Part shown: positions 47,401 to 51,894 of the stretch, piece after piece
Layout of the letters: each line of letters begins with the position of its first letter
Numbering within the stretch: position 1 is the first letter of the stretch
Origin: Platerodrilus igneus
Lineage: Eukaryota; Arthropoda; Insecta; Coleoptera; Lycidae
NCBI GenBank assembly: GCA_036346225.1
Contig: JARFIW010000588.1
Coordinates: 6,143,501-6,207,500 of the forward strand
Reading direction: 5' to 3'
Length of the DNA: 64,000 bases
Notes under the pieces: model-generated
Seen by the model: only the letters and a program-made list of their open reading frames with translations
What the model was told of the DNA's origin: nothing
The model's database searches: none
Made by a program: the position numbers and the translations under genes

Positions 47401-48837
47401 CAAGGGTTCGGCAAAATTCCAAATTTTCCAGGTAAAAAAAACTTGCCTCCTGGCTACCTTCGGGTGGAGCATTGGAAAAATCAAATATAGTGTATACTTA
47501 GTAGTAGTTGTGAAATAAAGAAGTTTGTAATAGTTATAAAACGCCCAACCAGTCTTTTTCAGTATGGAAAATGTATAGAAAATATTAATATGATAACATC
47601 AATTTTTAAATTATACTTTAGTAACGTTACCATTGTTTTAGGCATTACTATTGTTTCACAACTATATTTATAGTTTGGTCTTTAGTATTTTCGGTAATAT
47701 TTGGGGTATATGTGCTAGTTGCTGTGATTTTAAAACACCTATACATTCGATCATGAATTTCTCAGTGAATCGATGAATTTTTGCATCGCGTTAGAAAATA
47801 CATGCTTAAAAAATTAGATATTTCGACAAACGTTCAGTACAATAGTTCTGTGCTAATGCTTTCAGGCAGTTTGCACAAGGACCCAGGTTCGATGCCGAGA
47901 TTGTTCTATTGTTTTTGACTTTTAAAAGGGTACCCCACACCATCTTGCATTGAACATTACATTCTCTTTTTGGAAAAAATACGAAGGTATGGAACACGTG
48001 GAAACAATTGAGGTCGGTTATATTTTTTCAATGTTTGATTATGGAACGTAAATTTTTTTAATTTTGCAAGTGGGAGTAAATACTCTTTCTATTTTAAATT
48101 AATTATTAGACGTAAAACAATTGCCTGTGTTGATACAATAAATGAAATCGATAATGTTAGTGGGGCTTTATCTTAGATATATGATAAAGTTATTGGGGTC
48201 TTTAAATAAATTGATCGAGTGCAAAACGCGAGGAGGCATAGACGAACCAATGCTTATATGAAGTTGCTTCAAGCATGAAGCATAAGAGGCTAAGGCTTGA
48301 CTAGGTGAAAGAGGTCCATGGAGAAATGGTTTCTGAAGTGAAAGGGATTCTCGGATGAAAGAGCTCCCAGGACGAAAGAAATCAGGCTTATAGAGACTGA
48401 AAACCAATTCTTGTATCCACTATAAATATAACTAGGTTATATATTCTTTTTACTTTGTTGCCAAATTGGAATCACACCACAAAACCTTATTTACTAATTG
48501 TATTATTTTGTCCTTAAAGCTCTATTGTTCTTATTATTCTTATTTTATATCTTTTAACAAAAACTAAGGGTGTCATATTGTTACAGGCCTGATAATACGA
48601 GAATTTCAAGTGTATTTATAGGAGAAACTATTGAAGAAAAAATTGATTTATGGATATATATTGTTGCTGTCGTTGCTGGATTACTTTTACTATTAATGTT
48701 AATACTAGGTTTAATTAAGGTAATAGAAAACAATTCAAAACTATTCAAAATTGAGTGTTTTGTAGGCTGGATTTTTCCAGAGAACTAAGAAAAAAGAGTT
48801 GGAAGCACTGAAAGAGGCTGAGGTAAGTAATATTTAA
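1262..48837 (+). CDS. Integrin alpha subunit, 5'-incomplete, at least 15 exons
   Basis: A single-pass adhesion receptor subunit that would pair with an integrin beta chain at the plasma membrane and bind extracellular matrix. Fourteen of the exon junctions described here keep GT/AG borders and reading phase through four clusters (1262-2400, 7237-8502, 27414-28042, 48587-48822). In order the product shows FG-GAP propeller repeats with three DxDxDG-type calcium loops, a stalk, one transmembrane helix and a KAGFFQR juxtamembrane motif matching the family KxGFFKR. The signal peptide and first propeller blade are not in the window. No furin-type dibasic site is obvious in the stalk exon at 27414-27906. 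The last recognised exon ends at 48822 in a good donor; if it is not used, a stop follows at 835-837 of that kilobase (48835-48837). The closest group may be the insect PS3-like alphas, which is a guess from tail and stalk only. Long introns hold only mobile DNA on both strands. Confidence 0.93.
2401..3215. other. Intron sequence, no gene seen
   Basis: AT-rich intron between integrin exons ending 2400 and starting 7237. Small open frames have no recognisable family features. Stretches such as ttaaacttacaaaagttatagg near 2626-2645 resemble the subterminal DNA of mariner-type elements but no ends can be defined. Confidence 0.5.
4438..4640 (-). pseudogene. Second, divergent C-terminal coding block of the same transposase family
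   Basis: Minus strand: [16 protein letters not shown] near 4600-4555, then after a frameshift [19 protein letters not shown] and a serine/aspartate-rich end stopping near 4440. This parallels the C-terminus at 4698-4870 (VWxNxVxHxE..., [12 protein letters not shown], acidic SDSTDSD) but is clearly different in sequence. It therefore looks like a duplicated or alternative final exon, or a piece of a related element. Confidence 0.65.
4698..6165 (-). pseudogene. DDE transposase, IS630/Tc1-like, broken
   Basis: Reads on the minus strand as a helix-turn-helix region ([18 protein letters not shown], about 6110-6060; [12 protein letters not shown], 5985-5950), a linker [13 protein letters not shown], then the catalytic core. 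The three acidic positions are visible: LDETW near 5550, VLDNASYHS near 5250 and NPNELI near 4945. [16 protein letters not shown] between the first two is typical of this animal group. Two introns with GT/AG borders lie near 5989-6040 and 5763-5812, and a third near 5064-5110. The C-terminus reads [18 protein letters not shown] and an acidic end with [10 protein letters not shown], stopping near 4698. Damage: an in-frame stop between WFEN and LLKN at about 5295, a frameshift in the first exon and another after NPNELI. It probably moved the element once but is now inactive. Confidence 0.85.
6499..7236. other. Intron sequence, no gene seen
   Basis: AT-rich remainder of the integrin intron up to the acceptor ttttttctag at 7227-7236. 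No open frame or repeat I can name. Confidence 0.5.
7237..8502 (+). CDS. Integrin alpha exon cluster 2: last propeller blade and stalk
   Basis: Exons at 7237-7410, 7473-7603, 7648-7910, 7958-8168, 8215-8378 and 8430-8502, separated by introns of 62, 44, 47, 46 and 51 nt. The first completes the third calcium loop and reads [19 protein letters not shown], the end of the last propeller blade. The others encode the thigh and upper calf beta-sandwiches: cysteine pairs such as CKEC near 7776-7788 and C-GNDDLC near 7849-7869, and several N-x-S/T sites. All junction phases agree. The 8502 exon ends in phase 0 with a strong gtaagt donor into an 18.9-kb intron that holds most of the mobile DNA before 27414. 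Confidence 0.93.
8640..9140 (-). mobile_element. tRNA-derived SINE, copy 1
   Basis: On the minus strand a polymerase III-type head lies near 9125-9060: an A-box-like TTGTAGTTGGTATGC and a B box GGGTTCGAATCCC. It is followed by a body (gcttgaaaaatgttaggcga... to ...cttcgggtggagcattcgaaaatcaaat, about 9055-8850) that is shared with the + strand copy at 47195-47490. A longer 3' segment down to about 8640 is not shared. The surrounding open reading frames are by-products of this repeat. It lies within the 18.9-kb integrin intron. Confidence 0.8.
9155..9715 (+). pseudogene. RTE/BovB-like LINE, 3' fragment of reverse transcriptase ORF
   Basis: Reads [18 protein letters not shown], then across frameshifts WTDKVINK and a degraded region matching the typical LINE C-terminus (compare the better kept WTDRVTNEEVYRRIGEE at 62997-63047). 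Ends near gacctaatgatgatgaataa, a common end of such elements. Too decayed to code. It directly follows the SINE at 8640-9140. Confidence 0.65.
10133..12059 (+). mobile_element. Mariner-type transposon (DUF4817 group) with long inverted repeats
   Basis: The ends CTGTGCGACC (10133) and GGTAGCACTG (12059) lie inside TA dinucleotides at 10131-10132 and 12060-12061. Terminal inverted repeats run about 280 bp (10133-10412 and 11780-12059) and match at roughly nine of ten positions by eye, for example gattcatcccctaa and gggtcaagtgacatatcatt in both. A decayed transposase lies between. Same strand as the host gene, in the 18.9-kb intron. Confidence 0.88.
10624..11695 (+). pseudogene. Mariner/DUF4817-type transposase, decayed
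   Basis: Starts [19 protein letters not shown] at 10624, the typical helix-turn-helix opening. Across frameshifts it continues with [17 protein letters not shown] (10919-10969), [10 protein letters not shown] (11113-11142) and [16 protein letters not shown] (11348-11395), then [19 protein letters not shown] (11430-11486) and finally [12 protein letters not shown] near 11655. The first catalytic acid is in FFDEATF (11077-11097), the second in QQDGASPH and the third in SPDLTP-D. At least five stops or frameshifts break it, so it is inactive. A full-length member would be about 350-360 residues. Confidence 0.88.
12060..12369. other. Spacer between transposons
   Basis: A 73-residue open frame on the minus strand (12133-12354) has no recognisable family and lies directly before a LINE 5' end; I do not call it a gene. 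Confidence 0.4.
12375..13590 (+). pseudogene. LINE ORF1 remnant with PHD-like zinc finger
   Basis: The first frame, [15 protein letters not shown], is followed by C-x2-C, C-x2-C and H-x2-C spacing (CLYCKKN...[14 protein letters not shown]) like a PHD finger, stopping at 12569. Downstream pieces are scattered over frames. This matches the layout of the intact ORF1 at 21820-22974, so it is the nucleic-acid-binding ORF1 of the same LINE group. The zinc knuckles expected near its end are not recognisable. Confidence 0.7.
13600..16364 (+). pseudogene. LINE ORF2: APE endonuclease and reverse transcriptase, broken
   Basis: Endonuclease parts are [16 protein letters not shown] (13672-13720) and [13 protein letters not shown] (13990-14028). 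Reverse transcriptase parts are [11 protein letters not shown] (14948-14980), [14 protein letters not shown] (15320-15360), [14 protein letters not shown] (15490-15531) and the catalytic YADDIKFF (15588-15611). The C-terminal domain runs 15798-16364 and ends [11 protein letters not shown]. At least four frameshifts or stops (near 13800, 14620-14740, 15235 and 15800) make it inactive. Confidence 0.88.
17280..17605 (+). mobile_element. Terminal fragment of a mariner-type element
   Basis: Ends aacaccctgtata at 17593-17605, the same terminus as acagggtg...caccctgt at 59441-59523. Preceding DNA (for example atatctcaaaaactgcaggagctataaag) is typical of subterminal mariner sequence. No transposase is left. 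It abuts the Ty3/Gypsy remnant, whose reading frame stops here. Confidence 0.5.
17606..19790 (-). pseudogene. Ty3/Gypsy gag-pol remnant
   Basis: Read on the minus strand. Gag end: two CCHC knuckles, [14 protein letters not shown] near 19330-19372 and a second near 19215-19260 (first cysteine replaced by a tyrosine-phenylalanine-glycine context). Then a protease-like region ([10 protein letters not shown], about 19000-19040). Reverse transcriptase: [22 protein letters not shown] near 18730-18790, then [18 protein letters not shown] near 18165-18215. RNase [21 protein letters not shown] near 17945-18005, [10 protein letters not shown] near 17860-17890, EYASRL, and TEHEALCVV near 17780. Frames shift several times. 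The integrase is missing because the sequence is cut at 17605 by a mariner terminus. No LTRs are seen. Inactive. Confidence 0.85.
19795..20850 (-). pseudogene. LINE 3' fragment with YADD reverse transcriptase piece (LINE G)
   Basis: On the minus strand [18 protein letters not shown] (about 20575-20520) carries the catalytic YADD. It is followed by [16 protein letters not shown] (20465-20415) and [12 protein letters not shown] (20365-20330), the usual LINE C-terminal order. 5' truncated near 20850. The 3' end reaches an AT-rich taaataaat tail near 19800, abutting the Ty3/Gypsy gag remnant. Several frameshifts. Confidence 0.8.
20851..21799. other. Intergenic mobile scrap, no gene seen
   Basis: Mostly unassignable. 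Holds the second copy of the GGATCGAAACGTAAATAAA repeat (minus strand, about 21560-21640), which on that strand is followed by TTTTAACAACTAAGTGG. Confidence 0.4.
21820..22974 (+). CDS. LINE ORF1 protein: PHD-like finger, coiled coil, CCHC knuckles
   Basis: A 384-residue intact frame. Residues about 17-60 hold C/H pairs ([18 protein letters not shown], then YHQSCVDRN and ICCDEK) spaced like a PHD-type zinc finger. Residues about 65-115 ([18 protein letters not shown] and following) form a likely coiled coil for trimer or multimer assembly. The C-terminal third has [28 protein letters not shown] and CPNCADLNH knuckles, typical of Jockey-clade Gag-like ORF1p. It would bind the element's RNA. The ATG sits in GCAAGATGGC, close to the presumed 5' end, as expected for a LINE with a short leader. 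Being open in a broken element suggests fairly recent insertion. Confidence 0.88.
   Translation: MAADVVVSDDMSLEKVYKCCKTKACNTLICINCYSPYHQSCVDRNKNIKSIGNNKVICCDEKVTYKSQQSEVLNTQINLLKELIVQKDVIINDKEVIIKLLQDKVQELLLKHQEFSQVQQTKGIDCSKQTYANIVKSDENVLIIKPKTQQEAIKTMSEVKKSINVRDLGIAISKIKNMNSGGILINCTTKEDLNKLNTESQMKLRDAYNIRVPRNLKPHIKIIGIQEEISHENLVKAIINQNNFVSDDAEIRVVTFKKMINRYMVIIQTDPSTYTNIMSNGALCIDFSVCSVFEYVNLCRCYRCHGFDHTAKVCMRLQHCAKCGSSQHFIQDCKEVNKNCPNCADLNHRFSLAMNTLHSPYDRTCPVWQKKMQSQRAKIAYKTS
23014..25860 (+). pseudogene. LINE ORF2: endonuclease and reverse transcriptase, lightly broken
   Basis: APE-type endonuclease: [19 protein letters not shown] (23098-23154), [10 protein letters not shown] (23183-23212) and [12 protein letters not shown] (23520-23554); stop at 23890. 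Reverse transcriptase: [12 protein letters not shown] (24468-24503), [16 protein letters not shown] (24838-24885), [14 protein letters not shown] (25009-25050) and [10 protein letters not shown] (25099-25128). The C-terminal domain follows to about 25860. Breaks near 23890, 24093, 24630 (A-run) and 25455 shift the frame, so no full protein can be made. The first methionine at 23014 is upstream of the conserved endonuclease start by about 28 residues. Confidence 0.88.
26238..27327 (-). mobile_element. piggyBac transposon, internally deleted
   Basis: TTAA at 26234-26237 and 27328-27331 flank ends CCCTTTCGTCC... and its near reverse complement ...GGATGAAAGGT, the TTAA target and CC(C/T)-type ends of piggyBac. 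Subterminal tgtggtacac motifs occur near both ends (26340, 27233). Only the C-terminal part of a transposase remains, so the 1.09-kb unit is a deletion derivative. It sits 86 bp before the 27414 integrin exon. Confidence 0.85.
26462..27166 (-). pseudogene. piggyBac transposase, C-terminal part
   Basis: Minus strand: [22 protein letters not shown] (27157-27093) and [16 protein letters not shown] (27010-26960), the latter containing the second conserved aspartate of the piggyBac DDD triad in the FD-F motif. After a frameshift, [15 protein letters not shown] (26840-26795), with the third aspartate region, leads to a cysteine-rich C-terminus [20 protein letters not shown] (26550-26490), the nuclear-localising zinc-binding tail of this family. 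The N-terminal half with the first aspartate is gone. Confidence 0.85.
27414..28042 (+). CDS. Integrin alpha exon cluster 3: lower calf domain
   Basis: Two exons, 27414-27906 and 27952-28042, with a 45-nt intron. The acceptor tttttcag at 27405-27413 follows a pyrimidine stretch and joins in phase 0 to 8502. The larger exon carries the membrane-proximal stalk: the hydrophobic pattern [19 protein letters not shown] is the usual first strand of a calf-2 domain. It then has an acidic, probably flexible insert (about residues 55-115 of the exon product) and a cysteine-rich segment with C-NTEVIC-SIHC. The second exon continues the last strands ([16 protein letters not shown]) and ends in phase 2 with gtaaga. 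Open reading continues upstream of 27414, but the acceptor and the family alignment start at ATTGAA. Confidence 0.92.
28043..29458. other. Intron sequence, no gene seen
   Basis: Start of the 20.5-kb integrin intron. It may contain the left LTR or leader of the BEL/Pao element that begins coding at 29469, but I could not define LTR borders or a primer-binding site. Confidence 0.4.
29469..31184 (+). pseudogene. BEL/Pao retrotransposon, piece 1: gag start, protease, reverse transcriptase
   Basis: The first frame (29469-30014) opens with [19 protein letters not shown], gag-like, but soon passes into the protease region ([15 protein letters not shown], then [19 protein letters not shown] and [11 protein letters not shown]). 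Most of gag therefore appears deleted. The second frame (29992-30405) has [19 protein letters not shown] and [18 protein letters not shown], the BEL/Pao reverse transcriptase start. Beyond 30405 the YxDD region is badly decayed. Near 31140-31170 the frame reads [10 protein letters not shown], then stops at the ACAA target site of the 31185-38100 insertion. Continued at 38101. Confidence 0.87.
30858..30914 (+). repeat. Short tandem duplication
   Basis: gtcttgggacttcagtgaga occurs twice, about 29 bp apart, inside the decayed BEL/Pao polymerase. Confidence 0.7.
32544..32571 (+). repeat. Tetranucleotide tail of LINE C
   Basis: Seven tandem copies of a TAGA-type tetranucleotide, marking the 3' end of the minus-strand LINE. 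Confidence 0.9.
32757..35620 (-). pseudogene. LINE ORF2: endonuclease and reverse transcriptase, broken (LINE C)
   Basis: Endonuclease start [20 protein letters not shown] near 35530-35470. Endonuclease-RT linker with [19 protein letters not shown] (34835-34780). Reverse transcriptase [17 protein letters not shown] (33820-33770), [20 protein letters not shown] (33660-33600); the YADD box is disrupted by a frameshift near 33540. C-terminal domain [19 protein letters not shown] (33140-33085) ends [12 protein letters not shown] at 32760. At least six breaks. Confidence 0.85.
35623..36800 (-). pseudogene. LINE ORF1: PHD-like finger plus SGNH esterase
   Basis: From the start near 36800: [20 protein letters not shown], then [10 protein letters not shown] and IKCCTS, a PHD-like set of cysteines and histidine (about 36770-36620). 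A short lysine-rich coiled-coil stretch ([11 protein letters not shown]) follows, then broken frames. From about 36185 comes an SGNH/GDSL hydrolase: block [11 protein letters not shown] (catalytic serine, about 36165-36140), block [12 protein letters not shown] (oxyanion-hole glycine and asparagine, about 36010-35985), block [13 protein letters not shown] (catalytic histidine, about 35745-35710). Esterase-bearing ORF1 proteins are known in the CR1 group. The frame is broken at 36133-36185 and in the linker, so no whole protein is made. Confidence 0.82.
38101..39405 (+). pseudogene. BEL/Pao retrotransposon, piece 2: RNase H and integrase
   Basis: RNase [19 protein letters not shown] (38127-38180), [20 protein letters not shown] (38225-38284) and [19 protein letters not shown] (38347-38403). 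Linker and integrase: [38 protein letters not shown] (39146-39199), HAGLDFAGS with the first catalytic aspartate (39200-39226), [17 protein letters not shown] (39293-39343). The frame has stops (TGA at 39380-39382 and others) and ends at a TA taken by the mariner at 39406. Continues at 41825. Confidence 0.88.
39406..41824 (+). mobile_element. Mariner-type transposon with about 600-bp inverted repeats
   Basis: Ends CACTGTGTCCGAGATAAGGA (39406) and its reverse complement ending at 41824, flanked by TA at 39404-39405 and 41825-41826. The inverted repeats run from 39406 to about 40017 and from about 41213 to 41824 with only scattered mismatches, which is very long for this superfamily. Between them is one transposase gene. 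The element is inserted in the integrase frame of the BEL/Pao element, and that frame is in register on both sides if one TA is counted. Confidence 0.93.
40148..41203 (+). pseudogene. Mariner/DUF4817-type transposase with a single stop
   Basis: Starts [20 protein letters not shown] at 40148, the usual helix-turn-helix opening, which makes the true start upstream of the long open stretch 40286-41203. One TAA at 40283-40285 interrupts FSK and [11 protein letters not shown] second helix-turn-helix follows ([19 protein letters not shown]). The DDE/D core shows IIWSDESMI (40600), [17 protein letters not shown] (40864-40914) and [16 protein letters not shown] (40980-41027), giving three acidic residues. 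It ends [10 protein letters not shown]. About 351 residues, normal length. Apart from the one stop it looks complete. Read-through or recent mutation are both possible. Confidence 0.9.
41825..42040 (+). pseudogene. BEL/Pao retrotransposon, piece 3: end of integrase
   Basis: Continues the integrase with [12 protein letters not shown] (second catalytic aspartate, 41829-41865), [16 protein letters not shown] (41907-41953), then after a frameshift [18 protein letters not shown] to about 42020. Normal BEL/Pao elements continue for several hundred residues and a right LTR; none is recognisable here. Confidence 0.85.
42041..44030. other. Intron sequence, no gene seen
   Basis: AT-rich, with small open frames of no recognisable family on both strands. 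A right LTR of the BEL/Pao element could be hidden here but has no detectable partner. Confidence 0.45.
44030..44787 (-). mobile_element. Solo-LTR-like element, hairpin-ended family, copy 3
   Basis: Minus strand: begins TGTTACGTGCC at 44787 with the palindrome GCCAAATTTTTGGC (44766-44779). Shares blocks with the copy at 49358-50133, among them tgacgtcattgacagatggg near 44143-44124 and agattagtgttaccaac near 44107-44088. The far end near 44030 is approximate. Includes a degenerate tandem stretch at 44285-44410. No coding sequence. Confidence 0.75.
44285..44410 (+). repeat. Degenerate tandem repeat inside LTR copy 3
   Basis: About four units of 35-40 bp built on ccttcgggattatttaaaga plus tggatctcaggcgt. 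The repeats are absent from or reduced in the 49358 copy. Confidence 0.75.
44788..45590. other. Intron sequence, no gene seen
   Basis: A 113-residue open frame at 44764-45105 overlaps the LTR end and has no family features. I see nothing else. Confidence 0.45.
45590..46911 (-). pseudogene. IS630/Tc1-like transposase, second copy, decayed
   Basis: Minus strand: N-terminal helix-turn-helix frame (46911-46720) with [17 protein letters not shown] and [16 protein letters not shown]; a decayed middle; [18 protein letters not shown] (about 45945-45890) with the first catalytic aspartate; [17 protein letters not shown] (about 45845-45795); [17 protein letters not shown] (about 45775-45725); and [18 protein letters not shown] (about 45690-45640) with the second. 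The last acidic position is not found. Same family as 4698-6165 but a different subfamily, since the linker and aspartate boxes differ. Stops and frameshifts throughout; ends of the element not identified. Confidence 0.8.
47195..47500 (+). mobile_element. tRNA-derived SINE, copy 2
   Basis: Perfect A-box pattern TGGCGAAGTTGG at 47211-47222 and B-box-like GGGTTTGAATCCC at 47254-47266, 32 bp apart as in polymerase III promoters. Body from gcttgaaaatgttaggcgag (47277) to cttcgggtggagcattgg (about 47476) matches the minus-strand copy at 8640-9140. The tRNA-like part cannot fold as a full tRNA by eye. Confidence 0.83.
47211..47266 (+). promoter_or_regulatory. Internal RNA polymerase III promoter (A and B boxes) of the SINE
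   Basis: A box at 47211-47222, B box at 47254-47266 with one C to T change from GGTTCGAATCC. Confidence 0.7.
47521..48586. other. Intron sequence, no gene seen
   Basis: End of the 20.5-kb intron. It leads to the acceptor atattgttacag at 48575-48586. Confidence 0.5.
48587..48822 (+). CDS. Integrin alpha exon cluster 4: transmembrane helix and GFFQR tail
   Basis: Exons 48587-48719 and 48766-48822, with a 46-nt intron. The first joins in phase 2 to 28042, gives a short juxtamembrane stretch ([19 protein letters not shown]) and then a 23-residue hydrophobic helix rich in V, L and I ending LGLIK. The second begins [19 protein letters not shown]; joined, KAGFFQR is the membrane-proximal clasp motif that contacts the beta tail and holds integrins inactive. 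The exon ends at a gtaagt donor. Reading through instead adds five residues and a stop at 48835-48837, giving a short acidic tail. Which end is used cannot be settled from this window. Confidence 0.94.
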
Positions 48838-49045
48838 ATGTTCATAAGTAAAAAATGCAAATTATCACTTACTTGTTTTATTGGAATTTTTTTCTATTTC
48901 TATAGGTTTGTTTGTTTAATATTTTAGGGCTTGTTACATATAATAAAGGAATACATAATAAATCTATAACTTTGAATATTTAATATTTAATAACTTAAAT
49001 GTTAGTTAAATTATGATAAATGATCGACAAAAACAAATGAATTGG

Positions 49046-50800
49046 AAATATTTATTTATTTATTTATTTATTAATACTCTACAGGACAACCCAAATGGTA
49101 TATACCAAAGAACAACACCCTAATCATACAATCATAATAAAATAGTATAAAATAGTTTCTAAATAAGTACTATTCTAACAAGTATACAGAAAAATATCAA
49201 CCCTCAGTCAGTATAGACTGTCTACATCATTTAACAGTTGTTCATTGACCCGTTTTTTATAGGTATCGAATGAAACACCAAATATGATACTATTAGAAAA
49301 TTTTCTTTGTGGTTTGTTAAAATTAATGGCAAGTTTTTCAGTAATAGCAGTACAACCTGTTACGTGCCAAATTGGCACTAAACATTGTTTTAGTTTAATT
49401 TGACGTGCGGAAGTTTCGCGCCACAAATTCAAAAGACTTGGCGTATATTTTCGTCACGCCAGAGGGCGTTTGTGCGAGATCGCGCGGGAACTTCGCGCCG
49501 ACGTGTGAAAGAAAAGGTGAGAGAAGTGTTTCCGTGAGACGCTTTAACGTGGCTGTTTGCCTTTGATCTTCGAGGAGTGCAGTTGTTGTGCTTGGTATCG
49601 TATCTTTATTTTTATTATGTAGATTTCCCTTGCTTATCTTTGTCTGTCCTTGCCTGATTAACCCGTTCCGCTGCATATAGGAATATGGATACGACCTTGG
49701 AGCAGTCCAGGACCCTAGAACGAGCCGGATGTCCATGCTCCGCCAACAGCACCGGAGCCGTCACCATCTTTAACTATCTTAAAGGGGGCTCTAGCCATTT
49801 GTTAGGCGTACCCTCCGTTAATTGCCTTAAAAGGGCCATCAGTAGTCCTGATGGACTTCAACAGAAGCCATCTTTAACTCAACACCGCAGGACGTCGGAT
49901 TTCTTATGTAAGTAAACTATTGTCTTAAATTTATATTTTTCCGATAATTGCGTATTAAATTTGTGCATTGGTGACGTCATTGACAGATGGGCGCGCCGAA
50001 ATCTGTAAAAAGATTAGTGTTACCAACCGCCCGTGGCGTCGCTCTTTCCGCGCTTGTGCGATGTATTTATGAACTTTTAAGTGTAAGAATTCGCGTTTTA
50101 AACTGTAAGAATATGGCTATTTAAACTGTAAGAAACCATAATTGGTGAGATGACACTGTACATAAAAAGTTTGGGCAGAACGTGTTAAGCGACTTGGCAC
50201 TCTGAGCCATACCTTAGACAGCAGGTATTCACAGTTAATAAAATTGTTTAATAACTTGTGTAAGAAGAATAGCATTGCTTTTTGTCTTCTCATTTCTAGG
50301 CTTCTAATACCAGTGAGTTGGAGCCTAACACTATAGGGTACATGTTCATAAGGAAAATGCAGCTTATATAAAAGAAATTTTACAAACGTATTTTGTACCC
50401 TTTCTAAATGATATTTATGACATTCATACGAGGGAGACCAGATAACACTATTGTATTCCAAAATACTTTGCACTAAGCTGTTGTAAATTATTTGTATCAC
50501 TTTTACATCGTTAATATTTTCACAATGTCGCCGAACAAAACCTAGCATTCTAAATGCCTTAGCAGTAATGTTGTTGATGTGGTCATTAAATATAAGAAAA
50601 CAATCAAACATTACACCTAAATCACAGATCAACTCAACGGATTTAATTGCAGTTTTTTGTATTTATAGGTACATAATATTGACTGTTTAATGCGATGAAA
50701 ACGCATAAATTTACACTTAGCAGTGTTTAAGGCAAAACCATTTTTGCTACACCATGTTGACACTTCAATATTATTGGTTGTGTAACTTTAATTCGTATGA
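49046..50800 (-). pseudogene. Jockey-like LINE 3' part, split by a solo LTR
   Basis: Minus strand: reverse-transcriptase C-terminal domain at 50632-50138, with [36 protein letters not shown] and ending CHLTNYG, continued after the inserted LTR (49358-50133) by ITEKLAINFNKPQRKFSNSI and ending NEQLLNDVDSLY at 49208. A TAAA-type tail lies at 49046-49073. The order matches the C-terminus of 15798-16364 ([18 protein letters not shown]). 5' truncated near 50800. Confidence 0.85.
49358..50133 (+). mobile_element. Solo-LTR-like element, hairpin-ended family, copy 4
   Basis: A 776-bp unit, TGTTACGTGCC to CTGTAAGA, flanked by AACC at 49354-49357 and 50134-50137. Palindrome GCCAAATTGGC at 49365-49375. 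Shares long blocks with copy 3 (44030-44787, reverse strand). The interrupted LINE frame continues in register across it. Contains no credible gene; the open frames in it are chance. Confidence 0.87.
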
Positions 50801-51890
50801 ATCATAAAATGCAGATCTGAATACAATTTTTATTTGAGGCATTTATCTTTTTTGTCGTAATAATGCGATTAGTTAAAACTCAAAGGCTATGTAGTATTCG
50901 AATGGTTTTTCTTCGAACATAATCGATTTAAGGTATTTGAAACAATATGTTTCACTAACAAATCATTAATACCTTTTAGTTTTTGTATGAGAAATGAAAC
51001 AATTTTGAAATATTTGTGTCTATTACAGAAAAACGATCGATTCAATTGTTTTGAAATATTAATCAAAGAAATAATGATTAATATATAAATGCTTTTAACT
51101 TTTGGGTAAATTATAAGTATTACTTTTTAGTCTTTTTAATTTATTCAACTGGTATCGTTTGAAATTTCAAATGCGTTTTTGGAATCATTAGCTTGAAGGT
51201 TTTAACATTCTTGATCAAATCACATTTTATCCACAATGAATTAGTTTTTAACTATAAATTAATTGTCGATTCGTTGATAGTTAATGTCCAATGACTAGTT
51301 TTACTACTTTTGCAGTTCATCAGGCTGGTGTACGTAGTTCCTTCTTTACCCTTGAGTTACAATTTAACATTTTTCATTTTCACTTATTTTTAAGCAACTT
51401 TGTTTTGTCGGTTAAAATTTTATTATAGACATTTCCTTAGTGTGTAATTAGAATAATGCACAATAATGCCACAACAATTAAGAGCTATTCTTTTTTGTGG
51501 TCTGCATTCTAAGTGGTACGAAACTTGTTTGAATTACATCAAAGTGCTGTTTGATAGTATGATTCTCTTTTTATATTTAGCTATGCCAAAGGACTATTTT
51601 TATAGCAAGTTTTGTTCATCATTTATCCATTATTGTGTTATCTCAATTTTCACCAAACTTTGTAATTCATGAAAATGTCTGTATTTTTTCAGCTGGTTAT
51701 GACTTTTTGTAATACTTACATATGATTAAGTTTTAAGTTCGCCTTTTTGTATTACTTATTTTTATTGTTTTTTTTTTTTTAATGTTATATCGATAACTTA
51801 TCAACTTTAATTCAATATAATTCGGTCTGTCATTTTTTTTTTTATATAAGCAGAGTTGTACTGAACAGAGTGAATATTTTATGCTCAATC
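50801..51890. other. No gene seen
   Basis: AT-rich sequence with a T-rich tract near 51768-51781. No family resemblance found. Confidence 0.45.
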
Positions 51891-51894
51891 TTAT

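Noticed and set aside
49685..49915. 76-residue frame with cysteine-rich start
   Set aside because: Inside the solo LTR at 49358-50133 and not kept in copy 3 (44030-44787).
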